Shown here: piece after piece, positions 32,022-39,959 of the stretch | Layout: each line of letters starts with the position of its first letter | Position numbering within the stretch: the stretch's first letter is position 1 | DNA from: CAZMRF01 sp964568735 | GTDB lineage: Bacteria > Acidobacteriota > Polarisedimenticolia > JACPZX01 | NCBI GenBank assembly: GCA_964568735.1 | Contig: CAZMRF010000038.1 | Span: forward strand, 1-45,284 | Direction of reading: 5' to 3' | DNA length: 45,284 nucleotides | Notes under the pieces: generated by a model | Told to the model about the DNA's origin: nothing | The model's input: only the letters and a program-made list of their open reading frames with translations | Database searches by the model: none | Position numbers and translations under genes: made by a program

Positions 32022-32711
32022 ATGCGCGTCACAGCCATCATCACGGCGATCCTGCTCCTGGGCGTCACGGCCGCAGCGCCCGACGTCGTGATCATCGAAG
32101 CGGATCGGGACGCAACCTTGATCGAAGATCCTGACGGTTCGCTGGCGAACGGCGCGGGGCCGGCACTCTTCGCCGGCCGCACGGCGCAGTCGGCGCACAG
32201 CGTCCGCCGGGCGATCCTTCATTTCGACGTGGCAGCCGCTCTGCCCGCGCGGGCCGTCATCGAAGCGGCCTCGCTCTCGCTGCACCTGAACCCCAGCAAT
32301 GCCGTGCCGAGCCGGCTCCGCCTGCACCGCGTGCTCGAGGAGTGGGGAGAGGGTGACTCCTCGAGCTCGGGCGGCGGGGGTGCCCCTTCGGGGCCCGGAG
32401 ACGTCACCTGGATCCACACCTTCTGGGACACGGAGGAATGGATCCGCAGCGGAGGGCACTTCGTGGCCCGGGCCAGCGCCGAGCTGGAAGCCGACGAGCC
32501 CGGCCTCTACACCTGGGAGAGCACGAAGTACCTCACCTCGGACGTCCGGATCTGGAAGGCGGCCCCGGCGCAGAACTTCGGCTGGATCCTCATCGGGGAC
32601 GAAACCACGTCCCAGACGGCGAAGGCCTTCGCCAGCCGGGAGCACCCGGATTCAACGCTCCGTCCGGTCCTCGAGATCACCTACCGGATCGCGGGCGACG
32701 CGCATCCCTGA
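32022..32711 (+). CDS. Secreted beta-sandwich (DNRLRE-like) domain protein
   Basis: The ATG at 32022 follows GAGG at 32013-32016 and begins a Sec signal peptide (RVTAIITAILLLGVTAAAP). The mature part of the 229-residue product is a single all-beta domain with DRDATLIEDPDGSLANGAGP, RRAILHFDVAAALP, EEWGEGDSSSSGGGG, DVTWIHTFW, YTWESTKYL and QNFGWILIGDE, ending LRPVLEITYR. It is clearly paralogous to the N-terminal 245 residues of the multicopper oxidase encoded further on in the opposite direction (shared WGEG, PGD-TW-HTF, YTW-ST, GWI-x-x-G-x-E-T and QTAK-x-FA-x-RE). DNRLRE-type domains in other secreted proteins are thought to bind carbohydrate or mediate adhesion. No catalytic site is seen. 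Confidence 0.75.
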   Translation: MRVTAIITAILLLGVTAAAPDVVIIEADRDATLIEDPDGSLANGAGPALFAGRTAQSAHSVRRAILHFDVAAALPARAVIEAASLSLHLNPSNAVPSRLRLHRVLEEWGEGDSSSSGGGGAPSGPGDVTWIHTFWDTEEWIRSGGHFVARASAELEADEPGLYTWESTKYLTSDVRIWKAAPAQNFGWILIGDETTSQTAKAFASREHPDSTLRPVLEITYRIAGDAHP

Positions 32712-32789
32712 TCACGTAGCGGGTCAGGCTGAGGCCGAGTGGCTGAGCAACTACTCCAGCGCGTGACGAAGGGTCGGCCGGCGGCGAGG

Positions 32790-32816
32790 TGCTCAGCACG
32801 GGACGGAGGGTCGCCC
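32790..32816 (+). repeat. Direct repeat, copy 1 (27 bp)
   Basis: Core GGGACGGAGGGTCGCCC at 32800-32816, preceded by TGCTCAGCAC. It matches copy 2 over 27 bp with one mismatch; the two are 49 bp apart start to start. Confidence 0.85.
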
Positions 32817-32838
32817 ATCGCAGCGTCCTCGCTGCGCC

Positions 32839-32865
32839 TGCTCAGCGCGGGACGGAGGGTCGCCC
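32839..32865 (+). repeat. Direct repeat, copy 2 (27 bp)
   Basis: Same core at 32849-32865, preceded by TGCTCAGCGC. Its last 21 bp (32845-32865) are an exact inverted match to 32938-32958, so transcription either way would give a 21-bp stem. Confidence 0.85.
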
Positions 32866-32937
32866 TGCGCTCCTACTTTCGCCGTGGTCACATCGATACC
32901 AAGTGCAGCATCTCGACCGGCTCCAGACGTACGCTCC

Positions 32938-32958
32938 GGGCGACCCTCCGTCCCGCGC
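32938..32958 (-). repeat. Inverted copy of the same repeat (21 bp)
   Basis: GGGCGACCCTCCGTCCC at 32938-32954 is the reverse complement of the core; the match to copy 2 extends to 32958. It could form a long hairpin with copy 2 and a 72-nt loop between the convergent genes, perhaps acting as a bidirectional 3' end. Confidence 0.85.
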
Positions 32959-33153
32959 CATCGAGCGTGATCGGTACTGCCAGCCTGTCGCCTCACTCCT
33001 GGTTCTGCACGCAGTTACATCGAAACCGGATGAACTGTCGAGGCCGTGCGGGCGACACTTCGCCACCCGCAAACAGACTCAGGTGCTCGGAGCGCATCGA
33101 CACTTCGGACGCTCACCGGGCACTCGTGCTTTCATGCAAGCCACGGGCTCCAG

Positions 33154-36100
33154 CTACGGGCAGCCGTTGCCCGAGGCGTTGATGCCGGCGCGACTCCCGA
33201 CCCGGTAGGGGTTCGTGTCGTCCCAGCTCCCGCCGGGCTGCGAGCGGACGTAGTACAGGTACGCCTCGCCGAGCGGAGGCGGGGTCGTGACCTGCCAGAA
33301 GGTCGTGATCTGGTCGTTCACATCGCAGCCTCCCGTCACCGAGGGATCAGAGAAGTCTCCTCCCGCCGCCTGCAGAGCTGCGGCGTTCACGCGCACGACG
33401 TCGTAGCCGGTTGCTCCCTGGACCGTGCTCCACCAGATCCGATCCCACCACATGCCGAGCCCCAGCAGATCGCTCAGGCCGGTGTCGTTGACCTGGAACC
33501 CTGTGATGTCGCCGTTCTCGATGATGAGACGGTTCTCGAAGGCCATCGCGTAGACTCCCAGGGCCTGGAGCGCCGGGTCGGCGTTGATCTGATCCGCCAG
33601 GGCCGCGGCCACCTCGGCCGGCGTCTCACCCGCGGTCGTTCCGACGCTGATCGAGACGCCCATGACGGTGAGCTCCACGGTCCCGCCTCCCGCCGCCGCG
33701 CCATCGAGCTCCACGAACTCCTCGAGCAGGCAGGAGGCGGAGCAGCCGTCGAAGGCCGTCAGATCCCCGTCGTCACAGGTCTCGACGGGCGCATCCACCT
33801 CGCCGTCGCCGCAGGAGACCGTCTGGAACTGCCTCATCATCTCGTGATCCTCGTGCTCGAGGATGTGGCAGTGATAGGCGTACTTGCCCTTGTAGTCCTC
33901 GAACCTCGCGATGACCCGGAGGATCTCGTTCGGCGCCACCATCGCGGTGTCCTTCCAGCCGCGCTCCTCCGCTCCCGGCGGCTGGGGATTCCCGCCGGGG
34001 ATGATGTTGCCGTTCGGATCCTTCGTGAATGTGTCGCGGTCGAGGACCTGGAACATCACGAGGTGCATGTGCATGGGATGAGAGACGCCCGAGTCGTTGA
34101 TGAAGCGCCAGATCTCCGTCGTGCCCAGCTCGGGATATTCCATGATGTCGTTCCAGCCGAGACCGTTGATCTCCCACATCGAGCGGCCGCACCCGTCCAG
34201 GCCCGACTGCTTGAGGCGGAAGTCCCGCGTCATGACGGCGTCGTTCGGATCGAGCCGCGGCACGGCCCGAAGCGTGATCGGCAGCGGATCCACGTGGCCG
34301 GGCAGGCTTCCCACCGTGAACTTCATGACCTGCGTGAGATCCACGGGGCCGTTGGGGAAAGGCGCTCCGGCGCTGTTCTCGAGGAGTATCTCGTCGCCCG
34401 TGTTGAACCCGGCGAAGTCGACCACGACGTCGTAGCGCTCGCCGGGTCCCATGGTCAGCGAGCCCACCCCGTTGACCGGCGCATCGAGGAGGCCGCCCTC
34501 CGTTCCGATGACGGTGAAGGCGAGGATTCCGGTGGGCGGGTTCAGCGAGAAGGTGTAGGTCCGCGATCCCGAGCCGTTCAGGAGCCGGAATCGGTACTTG
34601 CCCTGCTTGACCTGGAGGTAGGGCCAGACCTTCCCGTTGACCAGGACCTTGTCGCCGAGCCAGTGCTCCATGTACATGCTCGGGTACTTCAGAGATCCAT
34701 CGGGGTTGAATTTCCTGTCCTGGATGACCAGCGGGATCTCGAACTCGCCGCCCGGAAGATCGAGCGCGTCCTCGACGGCGTCACGGACCAGGTAGAGGCC
34801 TGCCAGGCCCATGTAGACGTTGAGCCTGGTGATCCCCAGCGCGTGATCGTGGAACCAGAGGTATCCCGCCTGCTGGTTGTTGGGGTAGACGTACGTCACG
34901 GGAGGATCCCCCGGCAGGTAGGTGTTTTCCGGGTATCCGTCGAAGGCGGCTGGGACGTGCCCGCCGTGGAGGTGAGCCACGGTCTTGGCGGCATCCTCGG
35001 CCCCCATGATGCAGGTCGCGCCTGTCCCGTCGGTCTGGACGTCCACGTCCAGGTAGTGGTCGTTCGTTCTCGGGACGTTCGTCACGAAGTCCCTGATGTC
35101 GTTGATCCAGTTCACCGTCACCGGCTCGCCCGTGCGCGCTTCGATGACGGGGCCCGGATAGCCGGGAGCGGCGAAGCCGTCGTTGTAGCCCCACACGCGC
35201 GTGGGATTGGGCAGCTCGCTGTGGAGCTGCTGCTCGAACTCGAGCATCGTGATGTCGTAGGTCGCCGCGCCGCCCGTAGATCCGGCCGTCGGTATCGCGA
35301 CGCCCGGAATCGGCAGCGGGTCGATGAAGGGCGTGAGCTGGATGGAGCACTCGACCGCCGCGCAGGTGGAGCCTTCGCCCTGGTAGAGGCCGCCGCCGGC
35401 CGCGCAGGCGCCCGGTGTGACCGCGCTGCACGTGCCGTTCGAGGCGCAGCATGCGCCCGTCACGACGACGCAGGGATTGGGCGAGCAGGTCGTGCCATTA
35501 CCCTGGTAGGCGCCGCCCAGCCCAAGGCAGGCCACCGGCGTCTGGATGGAGCACGCACTCCCCTGGCAGCAGCCTCCGCTGATGGTCTGGGGTGTGTAGC
35601 TCACGACGAGCCGAGGCTTCCACGACACTCCGCCGGTGCTGCCCGTATTCTCTCTCGTGGCGAAGCGCTTGGCCGTCTGGATCTGGGTCTCGGTTCCCAG
35701 GACAATCCAACCGTAATTCTGCGATGGGTTGTTGAGCCAGAACTGCACGTCGGCGACCATCCCCGACGTCGAGCCCCAGGTGTAGAAGCCCGTGGCGCCG
35801 ACGGTCCGGGTCGCGCTGCTCGTGGATGAGAAGTCGCCACCCGGCAGAGTCCAGAACTGTGAGGGATAGAAAGTGTGGCTCCAGGTGGCATCCCCGGGCG
35901 TCGGGGGCTCGCCCCGCCCCTGCTGGCTGTTGCCCGTGTTGGAGGTCCCCTCTCCCCAGTCACGCTGGAGCCGGCGCAGGCTCACGTTGAAGGCGGTGTT
36001 GAGCGAGACCTTGTCGGCGTAGAGGGTGAGCTGGACACTGTCGATCGTCGCGCCCGCGGGGATGTTCCCCGCGATGGCAAAGGCCAGGACTCCCCGTCGA

Positions 36101-36336
36101 ACCGCCACCCTCGTTCCCGCGCCCGGATCGGCGTCGGCATCCTTGACCTTGCCGACGAACATGGTGGGTCCGGCCCCGTCGCTGCGGTCCGCGAAGCCAT
36201 CCTGCGAGATGGGCTCGTAGAGCGTGTTGTCCTTGACGGGGTTGATCGTGATCGTGTCGGCCAGCGCGGCCGGCGCGATGAGGATGGCGAGAGCGAGACA
36301 GGCGATGGGATGCCAGGAGCAGCTTCGGCGGAACAT
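33154..36336 (-). CDS. Secreted multicopper oxidase with N-terminal beta-sandwich, Cys-rich repeats and C-terminal extension
   Basis: At 1060 residues this is twice the size of a normal CotA-type laccase. Order: signal peptide (ACLALAILIAPAALA, to about 26); a beta-sandwich domain (about 27-245) paralogous to the neighbour at 32022; two Cys-rich repeats (about 250-330, CCQGSACSIQTPVAC and CCASNGTCSAVTPGAC); the three-cupredoxin oxidase (about 340-840). Copper ligands are complete: HLHGGHVPAAFDG (about 455), WFHDHALGI (about 495), HPMHMHLV (about 753) and YHCHILEHEDHEMM (about 822), which gives T1, T2 and T3 sites. Then a CGDGEVDAPVETCDDGD module (Myxococcus-type cysteine repeat-like) and a Fn3-like end (QGATGYDVVRVNA). 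It should oxidise phenols, bilirubin-like compounds or metals outside the inner membrane; the substrate is unknown. It stands alone, 195 bp downstream of kup. Confidence 0.92.
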   Translation of the reverse strand: MFRRSCSWHPIACLALAILIAPAALADTITINPVKDNTLYEPISQDGFADRSDGAGPTMFVGKVKDADADPGAGTRVAVRRGVLAFAIAGNIPAGATIDSVQLTLYADKVSLNTAFNVSLRRLQRDWGEGTSNTGNSQQGRGEPPTPGDATWSHTFYPSQFWTLPGGDFSSTSSATRTVGATGFYTWGSTSGMVADVQFWLNNPSQNYGWIVLGTETQIQTAKRFATRENTGSTGGVSWKPRLVVSYTPQTISGGCCQGSACSIQTPVACLGLGGAYQGNGTTCSPNPCVVVTGACCASNGTCSAVTPGACAAGGGLYQGEGSTCAAVECSIQLTPFIDPLPIPGVAIPTAGSTGGAATYDITMLEFEQQLHSELPNPTRVWGYNDGFAAPGYPGPVIEARTGEPVTVNWINDIRDFVTNVPRTNDHYLDVDVQTDGTGATCIMGAEDAAKTVAHLHGGHVPAAFDGYPENTYLPGDPPVTYVYPNNQQAGYLWFHDHALGITRLNVYMGLAGLYLVRDAVEDALDLPGGEFEIPLVIQDRKFNPDGSLKYPSMYMEHWLGDKVLVNGKVWPYLQVKQGKYRFRLLNGSGSRTYTFSLNPPTGILAFTVIGTEGGLLDAPVNGVGSLTMGPGERYDVVVDFAGFNTGDEILLENSAGAPFPNGPVDLTQVMKFTVGSLPGHVDPLPITLRAVPRLDPNDAVMTRDFRLKQSGLDGCGRSMWEINGLGWNDIMEYPELGTTEIWRFINDSGVSHPMHMHLVMFQVLDRDTFTKDPNGNIIPGGNPQPPGAEERGWKDTAMVAPNEILRVIARFEDYKGKYAYHCHILEHEDHEMMRQFQTVSCGDGEVDAPVETCDDGDLTAFDGCSASCLLEEFVELDGAAAGGGTVELTVMGVSISVGTTAGETPAEVAAALADQINADPALQALGVYAMAFENRLIIENGDITGFQVNDTGLSDLLGLGMWWDRIWWSTVQGATGYDVVRVNAAALQAAGGDFSDPSVTGGCDVNDQITTFWQVTTPPPLGEAYLYYVRSQPGGSWDDTNPYRVGSRAGINASGNGCP

Positions 36337-36531
36337 CGGACCCCCCTTCCGCGTCCCGAGAACTGCAGGCAGGCTGGGACGCTTTCTCGGTCTCCATGAG
36401 CAAGGGGCATGCCGCTTCGCCAGGCGCCCGGGGCAGGCCGCCGGGCAGGATCCGCCGGCGCAGCGGGGCCGGAGCCTTCCCCGTCCTGAGTGAATTCTCG
36501 CGTCGAGCGCCAGCCTTCGCAGGCTCCGGGC

Positions 36532-38439
36532 CTAGAGCTCGATCTGCGCACCCAGCTCCACGACGCGGTTCGGCGGCAGGCGAAAGAACGAGGTCGCGCC
36601 GGCCGCGTTGCTGCTGAGGAAGGCGAAGAGGCGCTCGCGCCACGTCGCCATGCCCGAGCCGTGGGTGGGGATGAGCTTCTCGCGCCCCAGGAAATAGGTC
36701 GTCTCCTGGGGATTGATGGGGAACTCGGGCGTGCCCACGAGCTGGAGGAGTCTCGGCACGTTCGGATCCTGCATGAACCCGAATCTCATGACGACCCTGC
36801 AGAATCCCTGCCCGAGGATCTCGCTCCTCACCTGCTCGCTCCCCTTGACGACGGGGATCTCCTCGGTCAGGACCGTGAGGAGGATGACCTGCCTGTGCAC
36901 CACGCGGTTGTGTTTGATGTTGTGGAGCAGCGCGTGAGGAGTTCCCTCCGGGTCTCCCGTCATGAAAACAGCCGTTCCCGGCACCCGAGTCATGCCACTG
37001 CTCGACAGGCTGCCGAGGAATTGATCCAGCGGCAGGGTGCTCCCCCGCAGCTTCTCTCGTAGGATAAATCGCCCGCGCTTCCACGTCGTCATGCAGGTGA
37101 AGATCGCCGCGCCTACGACGAGCGGCAGCCAGCCGCCATGCATGATCTTCACGGCGTTCGCCCCGAAGAAGGCCAGCTCGACGGCGAGGAAGACGGCCAC
37201 GGCCGATCCCGCCGCGAGACGCGACCACCCCCATCGCTTCCTGCTCACGACATAGAAGAGGATGGTGGTCAGAACCATCGTCAGCGTGACGGCCATCCCG
37301 TAGGCCGCCGCGAGGTTGCTCGAGGATCTGAACTCGAGCACCAGGACGCAACACGAAGCGAGGAGCGCCCAGTTCACGGGCGCGATGTAGATCTGCCCGA
37401 TCTCCTCGGAGGATGTGTGGCTGATGGGAACTCGCGGGCAGTAACCGAGCTGCACCGCCTGGCGGGTCAGGGAAAAGGCACCGGAGATCACCGCCTGAGA
37501 AGCGATGATGGTCGCGAGCGTCGCCAGCCCGATGACGGGGTAGAGGGCCCACGAGGGCGCGAGGCGATAGAAGGGGCTGTGCGCCGCCTCCGGGACGGAG
37601 AGGAGCAGGGCCCCCTGCCCCAGGTAGTTCACGAGCAGCGCCGGCGCCGCCACGCCGAACCAGGCCAGCCGGATCGGCTTGCGTCCGAAATGCCCCATGT
37701 CGGCGTACAGGGCCTCGGCCCCCGTCACGACGAGGAAGACCGCCGCCAGGACGAGGGCTCCGTGCCACCCATTGTGCACGAAGAAGAGGACCGCATGAAA
37801 GGGATTGACGGCCACAAGGATGTGCGGCTCGCGGATGATCGCGGGGACCCCCAGGGCGGCCAGGGTGATGAACCAGAGGAGCGTGACCGGCCCGAACAAG
37901 GTGCCGACGCTCGCGGTGCCATACCGTTGAACGGAGAAGACCAGGATCAGGATGAGGAGCGTTCCGGGGATGACGTAGGGAGCGAGGTGCGGCGCCGCCA
38001 CCTCGAGCCCTTCCATGGCGCTGAGCACGGAGATGGCCGGCGTGATGATGCCGTCGCCGTAGAGGAGCGCCGCGCCGGAGAGGCCGATGGCCGCCAGCGC
38101 GAGGCTGCCTCCCTTCGCGGGAATGCGCGCGGGCACGACCAGCGACATCAACGCGAGGATTCCACCCTCTCCCCGGTTGTCCGCGCGCAGGACGAGCCCC
38201 AGGTACTTCACCGAGACGACGAGGATCAGCGACCAGATGATGAGGGAGAGGACACCGAGGATGTTCTCGCGCGACAGGTCGATGGCGTGCGCACCGTGGA
38301 AGCACTCCCGGATCGCATAGAGGGGACTCGTGCCGATGTCGCCGTAGACGACGCCGAGGGCCGCAAGCGAGAGGACGGCGAGGTGCCGCCCGCGCGGGGG
38401 GCCGTTCGTCGGGGGGTGCTGCGAGGCGGTGGCTTCCAT
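36532..38439 (-). CDS. kup: Kup (Trk-D) potassium uptake transporter
   Basis: A 635-residue member of the KUP/HAK/KT family, K+/H+ symporters of the inner membrane. The start has the hallmark LAVLSLAALGVVYGDIGTSP, followed by YAIRECFHG, and the next conserved loop ADNRGEGGILALMSLV; about twelve hydrophobic segments follow (for example LPLVVGAAIFTCMTTWKRGR is at the end of the core). The C-terminal third (about 450-635, FMTGDPEGTPHALLHNIKHN to VRFGFMQDPNVPR-like sequence) is the cytoplasmic regulatory domain typical of the family. All conserved blocks are present and the length is normal. It is the only K+ transporter in the window, with no regulator next to it. Confidence 0.95.
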   Translation of the reverse strand: MEATASQHPPTNGPPRGRHLAVLSLAALGVVYGDIGTSPLYAIRECFHGAHAIDLSRENILGVLSLIIWSLILVVSVKYLGLVLRADNRGEGGILALMSLVVPARIPAKGGSLALAAIGLSGAALLYGDGIITPAISVLSAMEGLEVAAPHLAPYVIPGTLLILILVFSVQRYGTASVGTLFGPVTLLWFITLAALGVPAIIREPHILVAVNPFHAVLFFVHNGWHGALVLAAVFLVVTGAEALYADMGHFGRKPIRLAWFGVAAPALLVNYLGQGALLLSVPEAAHSPFYRLAPSWALYPVIGLATLATIIASQAVISGAFSLTRQAVQLGYCPRVPISHTSSEEIGQIYIAPVNWALLASCCVLVLEFRSSSNLAAAYGMAVTLTMVLTTILFYVVSRKRWGWSRLAAGSAVAVFLAVELAFFGANAVKIMHGGWLPLVVGAAIFTCMTTWKRGRFILREKLRGSTLPLDQFLGSLSSSGMTRVPGTAVFMTGDPEGTPHALLHNIKHNRVVHRQVILLTVLTEEIPVVKGSEQVRSEILGQGFCRVVMRFGFMQDPNVPRLLQLVGTPEFPINPQETTYFLGREKLIPTHGSGMATWRERLFAFLSSNAAGATSFFRLPPNRVVELGAQIEL

Positions 38440-38635
38440 GGGGAAGCGCGCATTCTACTCCGGCGGCCCCGGCCGGGTGATACGGGACTCCCGGCTTGTC
38501 CTTCCGGCTCCGCGTCATCATGTATTCTGACCAGCCCCTCCAGGAGCGAGGCTCGAGGGCCTCCGGGTCGGGGGGCGTCCGGCCGCGCTGAGCGGCTCTC
38601 TGCCAGAAGGGGACAGGTTGCGGATCGAGGCTCCG

Positions 38636-39910
38636 ATGGGTCCCGGCGCGGTCTCCAAGTTCCTCCGGAAAACTCCCTTCCGCTCGCTCCCTTCGGCCCT
38701 GCTGTTCCTGATCGTCCTGATCCCGACCTTCTTGCTCCATTCCTTCGTGATGGTGCTCAGGAGCGAGCTCGGCGTGCGCGACCTGCGCACGATTCTCGCG
38801 GCTCTGCTCGTCCACGCGCTGCCTGTCGGGGCCGGCTGGTGGCTCGCTTCGGGCGGTCCGGAGATCGTCAGGAAGCGCCTGGCAGGCGCGCTGCTGGCTG
38901 CCGGGTCGGCCGCGGTGACCCTCCTGGGGCTGGAGGCGGCCGTCCGCGTCATCGCCCCCGACCCTGCCCACGGGAAGGTCTGGAGGAAGCTGCTGGGAGA
39001 GGAGCCCTTCATCCCTCCCGGAGACGATCGGATGCCGCATCGGATGAAACCCCACGGCCGGTGGGGCCACCGGTACTCATCCGACGAGCGCGGCTATTTC
39101 GGACCGGAGCACTCCGTCCATTACGCGATCAACTCGGCCGGCTATCGCGGGCACGAGTTCAAGCTGGAGAAGGACCCAGCCACGGTGCGCGTGGCCGTGC
39201 TCGGCGACTCCTTCGCCTTCGGCCAGGGAGTCAAGGACGAGGACGTCTTCCCAGCTCTCCTCGAGAAGCTCCTGCCTCGCTGCCCGGGAGCCAGCATCGA
39301 GGTCTACAACTTCTCCGTCCCCGCCTACGCCACGATCCACGAGGCGGCCCTTCTCGAGAGCGACGTGCTCGCCTACGATCCCGACCTCGTCGTCGTGTGG
39401 TACTTCCTGAACGACACGGAGACGCTGGGAACCCTCTACTTCTTCGAGAAAGGCGAGGCGCCCGCCTTCTTTCCGGTGGCCCGGCGCTTCTCGGCGCTGG
39501 CGCGCCTGGCGGGCGGAAGGCTCGACGCGGCACTCATGACCCACGACATGATCCGCCACTATCGCCAGTCCTATGACGCGGGGGACGCGCGCTGGCTCAG
39601 GATGAAGGGAAGCCTGGATCGCATCGCGGAGTTGTGCCGCGAGAAGGGGATCCCCGCTGTCCTCTTTATCCATCCGATCCTCTTCCGGCTGGACGAGGGG
39701 TATCCCTTCTCCGACCTGCACGAGCAGGTCCTGGCGGCCTCGCGCAAGGCCGGCCTCACGGCCCATGACCTTCTCGGAGCCTTCCGCGGAATGAACGCGG
39801 AGAGCCTCTGGGTGCACGGGAGCGACCAGCACCCCAACGAGGAGGCGCACAGGATCGCTGCCGAGTATGCCGCGCCGCTTCTTGCCCCGCTTCTTCCCTC
39901 CTGCCCCTGA
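38636..39910 (+). CDS. Membrane-anchored SGNH/GDSL-type hydrolase
   Basis: The ATG at 38636 is preferred because GAGG lies 7-10 nt upstream; an in-frame TTG at 38618 lacks that. The 424-residue protein has about three N-terminal hydrophobic segments (ALLFLIVLIPTFLLHSFVMV; ILAALLVHALPVGAGWWLA; AGALLAAGSAAVTLLG), then a periplasmic SGNH domain: VAVLGDSFAFGQGV with Ser192, the Gly/Asn block YNFSVPAYATIHEA, WYFLNDTETLG and the acid-base pair SDQHPNEEAH (Asp397, His399). The oxyanion Gly and Asn positions are visible, so it should be an active esterase or acetyl-transferring enzyme on envelope lipids or glycans. The gene diverges from kup; the shared gap is 196 bp. Close relatives are annotated only as SGNH/GDSL hydrolase family. 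Confidence 0.88.
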   Translation: MGPGAVSKFLRKTPFRSLPSALLFLIVLIPTFLLHSFVMVLRSELGVRDLRTILAALLVHALPVGAGWWLASGGPEIVRKRLAGALLAAGSAAVTLLGLEAAVRVIAPDPAHGKVWRKLLGEEPFIPPGDDRMPHRMKPHGRWGHRYSSDERGYFGPEHSVHYAINSAGYRGHEFKLEKDPATVRVAVLGDSFAFGQGVKDEDVFPALLEKLLPRCPGASIEVYNFSVPAYATIHEAALLESDVLAYDPDLVVVWYFLNDTETLGTLYFFEKGEAPAFFPVARRFSALARLAGGRLDAALMTHDMIRHYRQSYDAGDARWLRMKGSLDRIAELCREKGIPAVLFIHPILFRLDEGYPFSDLHEQVLAASRKAGLTAHDLLGAFRGMNAESLWVHGSDQHPNEEAHRIAAEYAAPLLAPLLPSCP

Positions 39911-39959
39911 GGCCGCATCTGGGCCGAAGGCGCGGTCGGCCAGGGAGCCACTTTCTACT

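Larger units (their letters stand above)
32712..33153. other. Intergenic region with repeats, no supported gene
   Basis: 442 bp separating the secreted beta-sandwich gene from the 3' end of the multicopper oxidase gene (convergent). It contains the three-copy repeat listed below. Open frames here are short, on both strands, and repeat-derived. I see no RNA gene. Confidence 0.5.

Noticed and set aside
33046..35829. 927-codon open frame opposite the multicopper oxidase
   Set aside because: Composition is the Arg/His/Asp/Val-rich mirror of a GC-rich gene, with no recognisable domain, and it overlaps a gene with complete copper motifs.
38452..38457. TAGAAT on the - strand as the kup -10 box
   Set aside because: It lies only about 12 nt from the ATG and has no -35 at a valid distance.
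35960..39070. 1036-codon open frame opposite/alongside kup and the SGNH gene
   Set aside because: It spans several real genes, is Arg/Gly/Pro-rich and has no domain; a GC-skew artefact.
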